Assembly: GCA_046350555.1 (NCBI GenBank)
Contig: JAXMAF010000006.1
Span: 186,001 to 250,000, forward strand
Length of the DNA: 64,000 nt
Reading direction: 5' to 3'
DNA from: JAXMAF01 sp046350555
Lineage (GTDB): Bacteria; Planctomycetota; Phycisphaerae; Phycisphaerales; SM1A02
The translations under genes and the position numbers were made by a program. Positions 25,584 through 34,128 of this stretch are shown here, in pieces (the first letter of the stretch is position 1; every line of letters begins with the position of its first letter). The notes below the pieces were generated by a model. It worked only from the letters and a program-made list of their open reading frames with translations, did no database searches and had not been told where the DNA came from.

Positions 25584-26840
25584 ATGCCCAAGCCGTATCC
25601 GCGGAAGGAACGTCTCGAGGAGCTGATCGCGCTTGCGCGGCGATATCGCGACTGGACCGACAAGCAACTCGCATTGGAGCTCGGCCGCAACGTGCACAAC
25701 CTCGTGCCGGACAGCGGCGTGCCGAAGCTGGACCTCGTCATGAGGCTCGCGGAGGCGCTCGACTGGCCGGTGGATATTGCGGTGCGGGAGTTGTGCGACG
25801 GGCCGGAACCGACTTCCGCGCGCGTCACGGACGGTCGGACCGCAATTGAACTTCTCCGTGACGGTTATGCGGAGTTGAACCACGGCAACCGGGTGCGTGC
25901 GGCGGAACTCGCTCAACTTGCGCATGACAGGGCCGCGGACGATCAACAGACCCGCGAACACGCGGTGCTTCTTCAATGCACCTGCTTGGACCAGCTTGGG
26001 CATTACACGCGTGCGCTCGAAGTGATTCGGCTCGCGTTGCAACGAAGCGACGGCTCGCGGCACTTCGGCTACCTGCTTCGAGCGAACCTTGCCGGAGCCC
26101 ACTATCTGCTGGGTCAATACGTGGAGGCCGCAGGAATCGCGACGGCTGTGATCAGCGAGCTTCAAGACGTCGAGCGAACCGATGCTCGCCGGCTTCCATT
26201 GGGAATCGCCTTCGCCGTGCGGGGCGATTGCCGCCGAGTTCGGGCAGGGGCCTCCGCGGAAGGTCGCGAAGAGACCGCCCGCGCGGCAATCTCGGATCTA
26301 GCGATCGCCGAGTCGATCCTTGACGATCATGATACCCGAGGTGGCCTGCCTCGCGACTCAGCCAATGCCCGGATCTGTCGAGGTGGAATCCTCGAGATGG
26401 AGGCACTTCTGGGATTGACCGCGCCACGGGTGGCCCTCAACCGGTTTCTCGCCGAGTTGGAACTGCCGGCGTGCCCGACCGACGGTGAACGTTCACCGTG
26501 GATCGAGGCGCTCGGGTGGTGGTGCATCTTCGGCAGCAACGTCGCGATGCGGCACCTGACCGATCCAGCCGAATTGCAGCGCGTGATGGCAATCTTGACG
26601 AACAAAGCCGACGAGATTGCCGAGCAGCTCGGGCACTGGGCGCTTCGAGAGCACGTCTGGATGCTCGAGCACACGCGACGGAGGCTCAGTGAATACGGCG
26701 AGAGCGAGGTCAAGCCGGAGTGGGTGCTGGATTCGGACGACCTTCGGATCGTTGCTGGAGCCATCGGACGATTCCCGACCTTCCGCGAAACGGGGTGGCA
26801 GATCCTGCGGTCGGTTCGCCTCGTCGAGGACCTTTCATGA
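25584..26840 (+). CDS. XRE-type HTH regulator with TPR-like C-terminal domain
   Basis: A 418-residue cytosolic protein. Residues about 10-70 form a helix-turn-helix of the XRE kind (WTDKQLALELGRNVHNLVPD, then PKLDLVMRLAEALDWPVDIA). Residues about 85-330 are helical pairs with TPR spacing, such as ELNHGNRVRAAELAQLAHDR, CLDQLGHYTRALEVIRLAL, and NLAGAHYLLGQYVEAAGIAT. HTH plus TPR is the architecture of peptide-responsive regulators (RRNPP group), but I do not recognise a specific family. It overlaps the next gene by ATGA. Codon use is less GC-rich than neighbours, hinting at transfer. Confidence 0.7.
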   Translation: MPKPYPRKERLEELIALARRYRDWTDKQLALELGRNVHNLVPDSGVPKLDLVMRLAEALDWPVDIAVRELCDGPEPTSARVTDGRTAIELLRDGYAELNHGNRVRAAELAQLAHDRAADDQQTREHAVLLQCTCLDQLGHYTRALEVIRLALQRSDGSRHFGYLLRANLAGAHYLLGQYVEAAGIATAVISELQDVERTDARRLPLGIAFAVRGDCRRVRAGASAEGREETARAAISDLAIAESILDDHDTRGGLPRDSANARICRGGILEMEALLGLTAPRVALNRFLAELELPACPTDGERSPWIEALGWWCIFGSNVAMRHLTDPAELQRVMAILTNKADEIAEQLGHWALREHVWMLEHTRRRLSEYGESEVKPEWVLDSDDLRIVAGAIGRFPTFRETGWQILRSVRLVEDLS

Positions 26841-27187
26841 CTGTGCCCCCAGCGTCAACACGACTCTCGGTCCGCCGGACCACCATCACGCTTGGCGCCA
26901 TCGCCGTCGCGTTCATCGCCGCGACGCACCAAGCGGGTGCCGTTCAGGTACGCCACCCCGTTCCACATTGGGTGGTGACGGACTACCTGGGCTTGCCTCC
27001 TCCCCCCATTTCACCGGCAATCCTCCAGCAATTCTGGCACCTGTACACGGCGTTCCAAGCCTCCAAGGCCGACTCCTCGATGCCCTTCAGCCAATGGCTG
27101 ATCGTCAACGGGATCAACGATCCGCACCTGTTCGCGGCCATGATGCTGTTGTACCAGTGGTACGCGCAGAATCATGAAGTTGCGTGA
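26837..27187 (+). CDS. small exported protein coupled to the HTH-TPR regulator
   Basis: A 116-residue protein with an N-terminal signal peptide: basic start (RLSVRRTT), hydrophobic stretch (LGAIAVAFIAATHQAGA) and an AGA-V cleavage-like site near residue 36. The mature part is about 80 residues, aromatic-rich (HPVPHWVVTDYLGLPPPPI, FWHLYTAFQASKADSSM, MMLLYQWYAQNHEV). No Cys pair, metal motif or catalytic motif is visible. ATG 26837 overlaps the stop of the regulator, so the two are translationally coupled. Function unknown; by position it could be a signal, a sensor partner or an effector. Confidence 0.7.
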   Translation: MTVPPASTRLSVRRTTITLGAIAVAFIAATHQAGAVQVRHPVPHWVVTDYLGLPPPPISPAILQQFWHLYTAFQASKADSSMPFSQWLIVNGINDPHLFAAMMLLYQWYAQNHEVA

Positions 27188-27300
27188 AAGCGCGCAAGTT
27201 TGAGCGTCCTTCCTTCCGCGCGATCGCGTCGCCGACGTCGAGCGAGCCCAGCCCCGCGGCGTGGTGCGCCGCCGCGTCTGCACGATTGCCGGGGATGGTT

Positions 27301-27425
27301 CCGCCGTGAGACGTGTCCCAGTTGATTCTCGGGTCCCACCTCAACCCAATGCCGCCGTGAGACGCCGTTGTGGGCCGGGGGGTCGAACGCATGGAGGCCT
27401 GCGGGAATCCGGATCGGTCCGCGCG
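27301..27425. repeat. dispersed repeat, copy 2 (minus orientation)
   Basis: The reverse complement reads GGATTCC, then AGGCCTCCATGCGTTCGACC, CGGCGTCTCACGGCGGCATTG, CAACTGGGAC and a second CGTCTCACGGCGG. It matches copies at 8517 and 38062. It fills most of the 250-base space between the exported-protein gene and the convergent PDZ gene. Confidence 0.85.
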
Positions 27426-27437
27426 TCGTGCTCGCTC

Positions 27438-29747
27438 CTACCGATCGATCATCACGCCCCACAATCCACTCGCCTTCGGCGCCGAGGCGGCCGGTCCACC
27501 CGTCGCGGTCGTGGCGTTGTTCGCGCGCCCCGCGCTGAAGATGTCGCGCCCGCCGCCGAGATCCATCAGCAGGCTGAACGATCCAGCCTGCGTGCGATCG
27601 AAGTGGTACTCGTTGCCGCCGCTGGCGCCTTGCACGGCGTTGCCGCGCGCGGAGTACCGGTCGTCGCCCTGCAAGTCGACGAGGAACGCGAACGCCTGCT
27701 GCGCCGCGGCACCCTGGGCCAGGTCGTCGGCCTGATATGAATCGTCGCCGGCGCGATCGAGAAGCAATCCCGCGCCGATGTCCCATCCGGCGCCCTGGCT
27801 CGCCGCGGTCATCGACCAGTACGTGTCGTCGCCCGCCGCGTCGATCAGCGCGCCGAACGCCTGATGCACTCCGAATCCCTGGCCGTAGCGATTGCCGTAG
27901 TAGATGTCGCGGCCGCCTCCGTCGAAGAGGACGCCGAGCGAATGGAAGTACGCGCCGCCCTGGGCGAACTCGCCGGCTTCGTACCGGTCGTCGCCGGCGA
28001 AGTCGCAGAGCAGCCCGACGCCTCCCGCGGCGTACTGCCGGTAGCCGAAGCCGACGCCCTGCGAGAAGGAGCTGTACACGGCCGGCGTGTCGTAGGCCGA
28101 GGGATGCGGTCCGTTGGCGCGGTAGAGGTCGCGCCCCCCGTCGTCGATCAGGGCCCCGAGGCCGCCCGGCCCGCCGACACCCTCGCAGAGGAACTCGCCG
28201 AGGTACGTGTCGGCACCGCCGCCGAGATCCACCAGCAGGCCCGCCCCGTAGACACCCGCGCCGAGCGACCAGGCGCCACCCACGTAGACGTCGTCGCCGG
28301 CGCGATCGAGCACGATGGAGATGCCGAAGAGCGCCGCGCCCACGGAGAGCAGTCCGCCTTCGTAGCGGTCGTTGCCTGCGCGATCGTCGATGATCGACAC
28401 GCCAAGGAGCGCCGATCCCGGTCCCTGGTCGGGCGTTCCGGTGTACGTGTCGTTGCCCGCGAGGTCGATGATCGCCCGGTTGCCGATGCAGAGGCCCGAT
28501 GCCTCGTAGCGATCGTCGCCGCCGAGATCGATCACCGCGGCGATCTTCGTCATGTCGTAGCGGTTTGGTCCCTTGCCGCCGATGATGCACCAGCCGACTC
28601 CCGGCACGAACTCGCTGTTGAGGATCTCTCCCTCGACGGCGCCGCGCAGCTCGTCGCGCAGCGGCTCGGGCTCGGCGTCGGCCGTCTCCGGCTCGACGAC
28701 GATCTCGGCGTCCATGTTGTTGAGCGCCGCGAGGAGCGCCGCGAAGTCGACGTCCATCGAGGCGCGGATCACCGCGATGTGGCGCAGCGCATCCGGCCCC
28801 TGGATCAGGAACGTGCGCTCGGGGACGCGCAGGAACTCGAGCGCCTGCCGCGCAAACGAGTCGTCCTGGGCGAGCTTGCCCAGCGCGCGCTCCGCGAAAC
28901 GTCTCGATTCGTTGAGCAGGAAGTCGAGGGCGAAGATCCCCTGCTGCGACTCGCGCACCGTCACCGTGCCCTGCCCCGGCGCCTCGGGCATGGGCAGGTC
29001 GAGCGCCTTGGCGACGAGCTCGACGGCCGCCGAGATGGGGCGCGACGGAATGGCCCTCGCGGGGTTCATGACGGCATCGGCGACCTCGGGCAGCCGCAGC
29101 GGGTTGGCGAAGAGAGCGCGCACCGCCGCCAGCTCGTGGACGTCGGTCTCGGTGGCGGCGCGATCGCGGAAGACGCCGAGCAGCCGATCGAGCGGCTCGC
29201 GCAGTCCCTTGGTGGCGATCGCCTCGCCAAGGGGCGACGCCGCGTCGTTCGGATCGAGCAGCGCCGTCGTCGGAAGCGAGATGTCGCGCTTCCCGACCTG
29301 TGGTCGACCGAGCGTTCCGGTCCACTCCTCGCGCTCGGCCAGGACGACCACGATCGTCCTCACATCGTCCTCGTGATCGATCGTCGAAGGAAACGACGCG
29401 CCGCGCTGCTTCGCGGCGCGGTAGGCGATCGAGATGCGGTCTCCCGGCTTCGACGCCTCGACCAGCTTCCGCAGCCCGGCCTCGTCGACGGGCTGGCCGT
29501 TGACGCGCACGATCAGGTCCGGCCGGCAGAGCGTCGGCGAGACGAGTCCCTGGCCGTCGAGCGGACCCGGCAGGACCCACGAGACGATCGCGCCGACGTC
29601 GGGCACGTCGCGCAGGCTCAGGCCGAGGTAGCCGCCTTCGAGGCGGGCGGGCGCGGGACGGACCGGCGCCGCGTCGCCGCCGCTCGCGGGCGGCGCGAAG
29701 GCTGGCGAGAGCAGCATCGCCAGCGCCATCGAGGATCTGAGTCGCAT
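27438..29747 (-). CDS. exported PDZ protein with GDDRY-type repeats
   Basis: A 769-residue exported protein. Signal peptide MRLRSSMALAMLLSPAFAPP, then a PDZ domain (about 35-110: YLGLSLRDVPDVGAIVSWVL, DLIVRVNGQPVDEAGLRKLV). A helical middle region follows (about 125-370). From about residue 375 to the end there are some ten repeats of 30-36 residues, each with D.GGDDRYE or D.AGDDSYQ followed by a hydrophobic G-rich strand (GLLLDRAGDDSYQADDLAQG), suggesting a beta-helix or Ca-binding solenoid. Role unknown; surface or periplasmic location is inferred. It lies 56 bases downstream of the FG-GAP gene on the same strand. Confidence 0.75.
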   Translation of the reverse strand: MRLRSSMALAMLLSPAFAPPASGGDAAPVRPAPARLEGGYLGLSLRDVPDVGAIVSWVLPGPLDGQGLVSPTLCRPDLIVRVNGQPVDEAGLRKLVEASKPGDRISIAYRAAKQRGASFPSTIDHEDDVRTIVVVLAEREEWTGTLGRPQVGKRDISLPTTALLDPNDAASPLGEAIATKGLREPLDRLLGVFRDRAATETDVHELAAVRALFANPLRLPEVADAVMNPARAIPSRPISAAVELVAKALDLPMPEAPGQGTVTVRESQQGIFALDFLLNESRRFAERALGKLAQDDSFARQALEFLRVPERTFLIQGPDALRHIAVIRASMDVDFAALLAALNNMDAEIVVEPETADAEPEPLRDELRGAVEGEILNSEFVPGVGWCIIGGKGPNRYDMTKIAAVIDLGGDDRYEASGLCIGNRAIIDLAGNDTYTGTPDQGPGSALLGVSIIDDRAGNDRYEGGLLSVGAALFGISIVLDRAGDDVYVGGAWSLGAGVYGAGLLVDLGGGADTYLGEFLCEGVGGPGGLGALIDDGGRDLYRANGPHPSAYDTPAVYSSFSQGVGFGYRQYAAGGVGLLCDFAGDDRYEAGEFAQGGAYFHSLGVLFDGGGRDIYYGNRYGQGFGVHQAFGALIDAAGDDTYWSMTAASQGAGWDIGAGLLLDRAGDDSYQADDLAQGAAAQQAFAFLVDLQGDDRYSARGNAVQGASGGNEYHFDRTQAGSFSLLMDLGGGRDIFSAGRANNATTATGGPAASAPKASGLWGVMIDR

Positions 29748-29803
29748 GTTCACGGGACAATTGTGGTCGAGCCGCCCACCGCGTGCCAGCCGTCGCGGCG
29801 CGT

Positions 29804-31720
29804 TCAGCGCCGTGCGCCGTCCATCGCGATCGTCCAGCGTCCGGCGGGAACGTCGTGCAGCACCGTCGGAGGAAGCTCTTCGACGACGCCCTGGGCGCCA
29901 ACCGTGCGCCCAGGCCAGCGGATGCGCACCTCGCTCGCCGTGGCGAACGCGCCGAGCCCGACGTGGGCGATGAAGTCGCCCTGCTTGCCGGCGTGACCGC
30001 CGGGGCCGACGACCTGCGCGACGCGCTTCGTCCCGTCGGGAAGCGTCACCTCGACGATCGCACCGATGGCGGCGCTGTTCACGCGCACGCCGTCGCCCCG
30101 CAGGCGCAGGTGCAGCGACCGGTTGGTTCCGCTCGCCTCGTTGCGCAGGAGCGCGGGATGGGGCGAACGACCGCGGATCTGGTCGGGGCCGTATCGATTG
30201 AACGTCTGCCCCGCGAGGATGTCGAGGTCGCCGTCGCCATCGAAGTCGGCAAGGGCGATCTGCTGCGAGCCATCGTGATCGATGCCGATCGCCGTCGTCG
30301 CGTCGCGCAGCCGCGCCGGGTCGTTGATCGAGCCTTGCAGGAAGACGCGCAGCCGCTGGTTGTCGGGATAGTCGCCCGACGACACGATCACGTCGAGGCG
30401 ACCATCGTTGTCGAGGTCGGCCAAGGCGCCGAAGAGATCGCCCTGGTTCCAGCGCTGCTCGTCGGGCGAGCCCGCGGCCGGAATGCGATCGAGCGAGAAG
30501 GCGGGAACGTCGCTGAATGCATACGGCGCGGTCACACCGCTGGACGAGGCTACGAGCCCGCCTCCGATCGGCGGCGGAACGACGCTTGGCCGGAAGCCGG
30601 GAATCGCCGGCGTCGGGCCCTCCGCGAAGAGCACGCGCGTCCGATCGGACGATTCGCCCGCCCAGGCGTGCGTGATGTCGGTGATCAGCACGTCGAAGCG
30701 TCCGTCGCCGTCCACGTCGCCGACGGAGGCGTCGAAGTTGTTGCCGTTGGAACGAAACGGCTTCTCGTCCTCGCGCGCGAAGCGGGGATCGGTCTTGCCG
30801 CGCTCGGCGAGCCAGGGCGGATACCTGCCATGGCGGATCGCGTCGCCGTCGACGCGCATCGCCGGTGCAAGGTCGACCCACGTGCCGTCGGCCGCGGCGC
30901 ACCAGAGGCGGTTCCAGCGGCGGCCATAGCCGAGTTCCAGGAGGAGCGGCCGCACAAACCCGTCGAGACGGCAGATGAGCGTGCCGAAGGTCGGCCGACC
31001 GGCGAGATCGTGCTCCTCGTCGAACGTCGCGGCATCCTCGGGCAGCGCGACACGCGTCCAGCGCGGCTCGCCGCCGCGCGGTGCCGCAACGGCGTCCGGC
31101 GCCGCATCGCCTGCGGGCTTCGTGGATGCGTCGCGGGCCGCGCTCATCAACAGGTCGTTGGTGAACGCCTCGACGCCGTGACCGTACCAGACGTACGTGT
31201 TCCCGAACCAGAGGTCGAGCCAGCCGTCGAGATCCACGTCGCCGACGGCGATGGCGATCGTTGGCCGTGGCGGAACGGGAAGCAGGATCGGCGCCTCGAA
31301 CGTGCCGTCGCCGCGACCGCGCTGCCAGCGTGTGCGCTTGCCGTGATCCTTCCAGGCGCCGTCGCCCTCGGCCTTGTTGCCGACATCGCAGAACTCGGCG
31401 GTGATCGCGTCGGGCCTGCCATCGTTGTCGAGGTCGGCGAAGACCGCGACGGTGCCGGACTGCGGCACATCGAGCCCCGTCGTGTCGGCCGGAACCTCTA
31501 CGAATCGGCGACCGCACGGCGACGTCGCATCGACGCGGTTCATGAAGACGCGATGACGGTCGATCACGAGGTCCGCGAAGCCATCGCCGTCGAGATCGAC
31601 CGCGGAAACCCGGGCGACCGTCTCGGGGATGACGTCGGTACCGAGGCCGAACATGGCGGTCGCGTCGACGAAGCGCTGGACGATCGGCGGCGGCGGTGCC
31701 GGCGGCGCGGTGAGGAACAT
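29804..31720 (-). CDS. FG-GAP/ASPIC-UnbV (CRTAC1-like) protein
   Basis: A roughly 638-residue protein with six FG-GAP/VCBS blades carrying Ca-binding loops: DLDGDGFADLVI, DLDNDGRPDAIT, DVDLDGWLDLWF, DVDGDGRFDVLI, DLDNDGRLDVIV and DFDGDGDLDILA. It closes with an ASPIC/UnbV domain (LHLRLRGDGVRVNSAAIGAI, then VGLGAFATASEVRIRWPG). Such beta-propellers are abundant in planctomycetes and are usually exported, but no clear signal peptide is seen from ATG 31720 or ATG 31777, so the start is uncertain. It pairs with the PDZ gene downstream. Confidence 0.85.
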   Translation of the reverse strand: MFLTAPPAPPPPIVQRFVDATAMFGLGTDVIPETVARVSAVDLDGDGFADLVIDRHRVFMNRVDATSPCGRRFVEVPADTTGLDVPQSGTVAVFADLDNDGRPDAITAEFCDVGNKAEGDGAWKDHGKRTRWQRGRGDGTFEAPILLPVPPRPTIAIAVGDVDLDGWLDLWFGNTYVWYGHGVEAFTNDLLMSAARDASTKPAGDAAPDAVAAPRGGEPRWTRVALPEDAATFDEEHDLAGRPTFGTLICRLDGFVRPLLLELGYGRRWNRLWCAAADGTWVDLAPAMRVDGDAIRHGRYPPWLAERGKTDPRFAREDEKPFRSNGNNFDASVGDVDGDGRFDVLITDITHAWAGESSDRTRVLFAEGPTPAIPGFRPSVVPPPIGGGLVASSSGVTAPYAFSDVPAFSLDRIPAAGSPDEQRWNQGDLFGALADLDNDGRLDVIVSSGDYPDNQRLRVFLQGSINDPARLRDATTAIGIDHDGSQQIALADFDGDGDLDILAGQTFNRYGPDQIRGRSPHPALLRNEASGTNRSLHLRLRGDGVRVNSAAIGAIVEVTLPDGTKRVAQVVGPGGHAGKQGDFIAHVGLGAFATASEVRIRWPGRTVGAQGVVEELPPTVLHDVPAGRWTIAMDGARR

Positions 31721-31840
31721 GCAGGGAGCGTAGTGGGTGAAGCGGACGGGGCCGGCGGTGCGGCGCGAGGCGTCCATGCGAGTCCCTCGTTCCCGTTCCG
31801 CGGCGAACGCGGGGCGACAACCGGTCACCTACGCTCGCCC

Positions 31841-32722
31841 ATGGCTCGTCGTGGTCACTCGTTCACGGACGCCGCGCGCGGCGAGCGGCTTCAGCGCGTG
31901 CTCGCGGACGCCGGCGTCGGCTCGCGCCGACATTGCGAGGCGTTGATCGAGGCCGGCGCCGTCACCGTCAACGGCGAAGTGGTCGATTCGCTCCCGGCGT
32001 GGGTCGATCCACGGAGCGACCGGATCGTTGTCGATGGCCGTCCGATGAAGCGAGACCGCGATCGCCCCATCTACATCATGCTCAACAAGCCACGTGGCGT
32101 GGTCTCGACCAACAGCGACCCCGAGGGACGCCCGCGCGCCATCGACCTGGTGCAGCATCCGGACCGGCCGCGGCTCTATCCCGTTGGGCGCCTGGACATG
32201 GATTCGTCGGGTCTCCTGCTGCTCACCAACGACGGCGAGCTCGCCAACCGCCTCACGCATCCGAGCTTCGAGGTGCACAAGGGCTACGAGGTCGTGGTCG
32301 GCGGGCTGCTTCAACCGGAGGACGCCAAGCACCTCGAGCTGGGCATCTTCCTGCCGGAGCGACCGGCGCGCTCGCGCGAACGCGCCGAGCGCGGCGGTCG
32401 GGGCGCGAGGGGCGAGCGCGCCGGCTCGGGACCGGCGGCGCGCGCGGCGCCGCGAGGGCGTCGCACGCAGCGCAGCTCGTTGCGGATCCTGGCCCGCGAC
32501 CGCGACCGCACGATCCTCTACATGGAGCTGCGCGAGGGTCGGAACCGCCAGATCCGCCGCATGATGCAACGGCTGGGACATCCGGTGAAGAAGCTCAAGC
32601 GCGTCTGCATGGGGCCGTTGCAGCTCAAGGGTCTCGGCATCGGGGAATGGCGGGAGCTGACGGCGAGGGAGCTGGCGGCGCTGCGCCGAGCGACCGACGG
32701 CGCGGCGCGGCAGGCGACCTAG
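31841..32722 (+). CDS. rRNA pseudouridine synthase, RsuA/RluB family
   Basis: A 293-residue enzyme isomerising a specific uridine in rRNA. An N-terminal S4 RNA-binding domain (LQRVLADAGVGSRRHCEALI, 17-36) precedes the catalytic domain with IMLNKPRGVVST and the active-site Asp119 in VGRLDMDSSGLLLLTNDG. The C-terminal RNRQIRRMMQRLGHPV motif is present. An Arg/Gly/Ala-rich insertion of about 40 residues (175-215) interrupts the catalytic domain. Target position is probably in 23S (RluB-like) but cannot be assigned. Divergent from the FG-GAP gene. Confidence 0.9.
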   Translation: MARRGHSFTDAARGERLQRVLADAGVGSRRHCEALIEAGAVTVNGEVVDSLPAWVDPRSDRIVVDGRPMKRDRDRPIYIMLNKPRGVVSTNSDPEGRPRAIDLVQHPDRPRLYPVGRLDMDSSGLLLLTNDGELANRLTHPSFEVHKGYEVVVGGLLQPEDAKHLELGIFLPERPARSRERAERGGRGARGERAGSGPAARAAPRGRRTQRSSLRILARDRDRTILYMELREGRNRQIRRMMQRLGHPVKKLKRVCMGPLQLKGLGIGEWRELTARELAALRRATDGAARQAT

Positions 32723-32790
32723 GAGCTCGCGGCGACGAGACGACTGACGCGCGGCCCGGCGGACGATGCGCGTCGCCCTATGATCGTCGG

Positions 32791-33024
32791 ATGCCTCTCT
32801 ACGAATACGTCTGCGAGACCGATGGATCCCGGATCGAGCTCATCAGGCCGATGCGCGACGCCGATGCGCCGGTCGAGGATCCCGACGGCAAGGGTCGGCG
32901 CTTCACCCGGGCGCTCAGCATGCCGATGCTCCGCAACGCCGACTCCGGCGCCTCGACGGCGACCGCGCCCTCGGGCGGCATGTGCGGCTGCGGCAAGTCG
33001 CACGGCGGCTGCGGGCGCGGCTAG
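32791..33024 (+). CDS. FmdB-like small protein with degenerate zinc ribbon
   Basis: A 77-residue protein opening MPLYEYVCETDG, the FmdB-type start, but the usual second knuckle Cys pair is missing: only Cys8 remains where CxxCG is expected. A Cys/Gly/His tail (GGMCGCGKSHGGCGRG) might bind metal instead. FmdB proteins are small regulators or chaperone-like factors of unclear function. The stop codon TAG lies in the CTAG end of the adjacent inverted-repeat element. Confidence 0.7.
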   Translation: MPLYEYVCETDGSRIELIRPMRDADAPVEDPDGKGRRFTRALSMPMLRNADSGASTATAPSGGMCGCGKSHGGCGRG

Positions 33025-33189
33025 CAGCCCGTGGCGAAAGTGCTGCGTCGCCGAAACCGAGTCCGCTTCCGCAGGGCAAGGAGCCGTCGCGCCGCTGTAT
33101 TCCAAGGAATCTACCGCAAGCGACGGCGACGCAGCCATGCGGGAGTGGGCTCGGTTGCAGGCAGCATGACTTTCGCCACGGGCTGCTAG
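33021..33189. mobile_element. 169-bp MITE-like element with 21-bp perfect TIRs
   Basis: Left end CTAGCAGCCCGTGGCGAAAG plus T, and right end its exact complement, 21 of 21 bases. Inner segments also pair (GCTGCGTCGCCG with CGGCGACGCAGC; GCCGTCGC with GCGACGGC) around a centre ATTCCAAGGAAT, so the whole element can fold into one long hairpin. It has no coding capacity. CTAG at both edges may be a target duplication. A solo copy of the 17-base inner end lies at 48517-48533. Confidence 0.85.
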
Positions 33190-33252
33190 GGCGACAGGCG
33201 TTCGAGGACGCCCGGCGTTCAATCGCCCGTCGCCGTCACCCTACCCTCGCCG

Positions 33253-33993
33253 ATGATCCTGCACGGCGTCGACTTCTCCGGCGGCGACCAGCCCGGTGGA
33301 AAGATCTGGGTGGCCACGCGCGACGGCCGCCGGCCGGTCGCGCTGCGGCGCGGCTTCGACCACCACGCGCTCGTCGAGTTGATCGCGGCGAGCGCCTCGG
33401 ACGGCCGGCCGCATCTGTGGCGCATCGACGCGCCGTTCGCCGTCGCGATCGAGACGCTTGCGGCGCACGGGATCGATCCAACCTGGAGCGCCATGTCGAC
33501 GTGGCTCGGTTCGTTCGGAACGCCGCGCGAGTGGCGCAGCGCCTGCCGCGGACTCGATCGCGCGGAACCGAGGCGCGCAACCGATCGCGAGGCGCGGACG
33601 CCGATGGCTCCCCAGAACCTGCGGGTCTTCAAGCAGACGTGGTCGGCGATCACGAGGATCCTCGTTCCGCTGGCGGCGCGGGGCGTGCGCATCGAACCGG
33701 TCGCGGGACCACGGACCGCATGCGTCGTGGTCGCCGAAGGCTGTCCCGCGAGTGCGCTGCACGCGCGCGGCTGGCCGGTCCGCGGATACAAGGGCGCCGG
33801 CCAGCCACCGATGCAGCGGCGCCGCGAGATCGTCGCCGGGCTGCGCCGCGAGAAGGTCGACATCGCGCCGGCCGCCGCGCAGATGGCCATCGACGACACC
33901 GAGGGCGATGGCGTCGACGCGCTCCTGTTGGTGGCGAATCCGACACAGACCGTCGTGCCGCAGGAGGGCATGGCGGAGGCGTGGGTGTACTAG
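33253..33993 (+). CDS. DUF429 domain protein
   Basis: A 246-residue protein with the DUF429 pattern, a predicted RNase-H-like nuclease fold: HGVDFSGGDQPGGKIWVATR at the start with an early Asp, WRIDAPFAVAI, and a late acidic cluster IDDTEGDGVDALLLV. Acidic residues are placed where a metal-dependent nuclease would need them, but activity is unproven. ATG 33253 matches the conserved start. It is bounded by the MITE-like element upstream and a repeat region downstream. Confidence 0.8.
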   Translation: MILHGVDFSGGDQPGGKIWVATRDGRRPVALRRGFDHHALVELIAASASDGRPHLWRIDAPFAVAIETLAAHGIDPTWSAMSTWLGSFGTPREWRSACRGLDRAEPRRATDREARTPMAPQNLRVFKQTWSAITRILVPLAARGVRIEPVAGPRTACVVVAEGCPASALHARGWPVRGYKGAGQPPMQRRREIVAGLRREKVDIAPAAAQMAIDDTEGDGVDALLLVANPTQTVVPQEGMAEAWVY

Positions 33994-33997
33994 TTTG

Positions 33998-34128
33998 AGC
34001 GCTCCGTAGCGGGCTCCGCCCGCACACTCGCTTCTGTACGCCGCGCCGGGCAGAGCCCGGCGGGCTGAATGGACGCCCTGGGTCGGCCCTCCGTCACACG
34101 CTCCGCCCGCACACTCGCTCTCAGACGC
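33998..34128. repeat. partial units of the ~60-bp repeat
   Basis: Two degraded units containing GCGCTCCGTAGCGGGCTCCG / CCCGCACACTCGCTTCTG and CGCTCCGCCCGCACACTCGC, with a GCCGGGC-aga-GCCCGGC hairpin between. The same unit is tandem at 35028-35235, so queE and the tRNA-Leu gene are bracketed by it. Confidence 0.7.

Noticed and set aside
33021..33189. Structural RNA gene
   Set aside because: Perfect terminal inverted repeats and a second end at 48517 fit a MITE-like element better than a conserved RNA, though transcription is not excluded.
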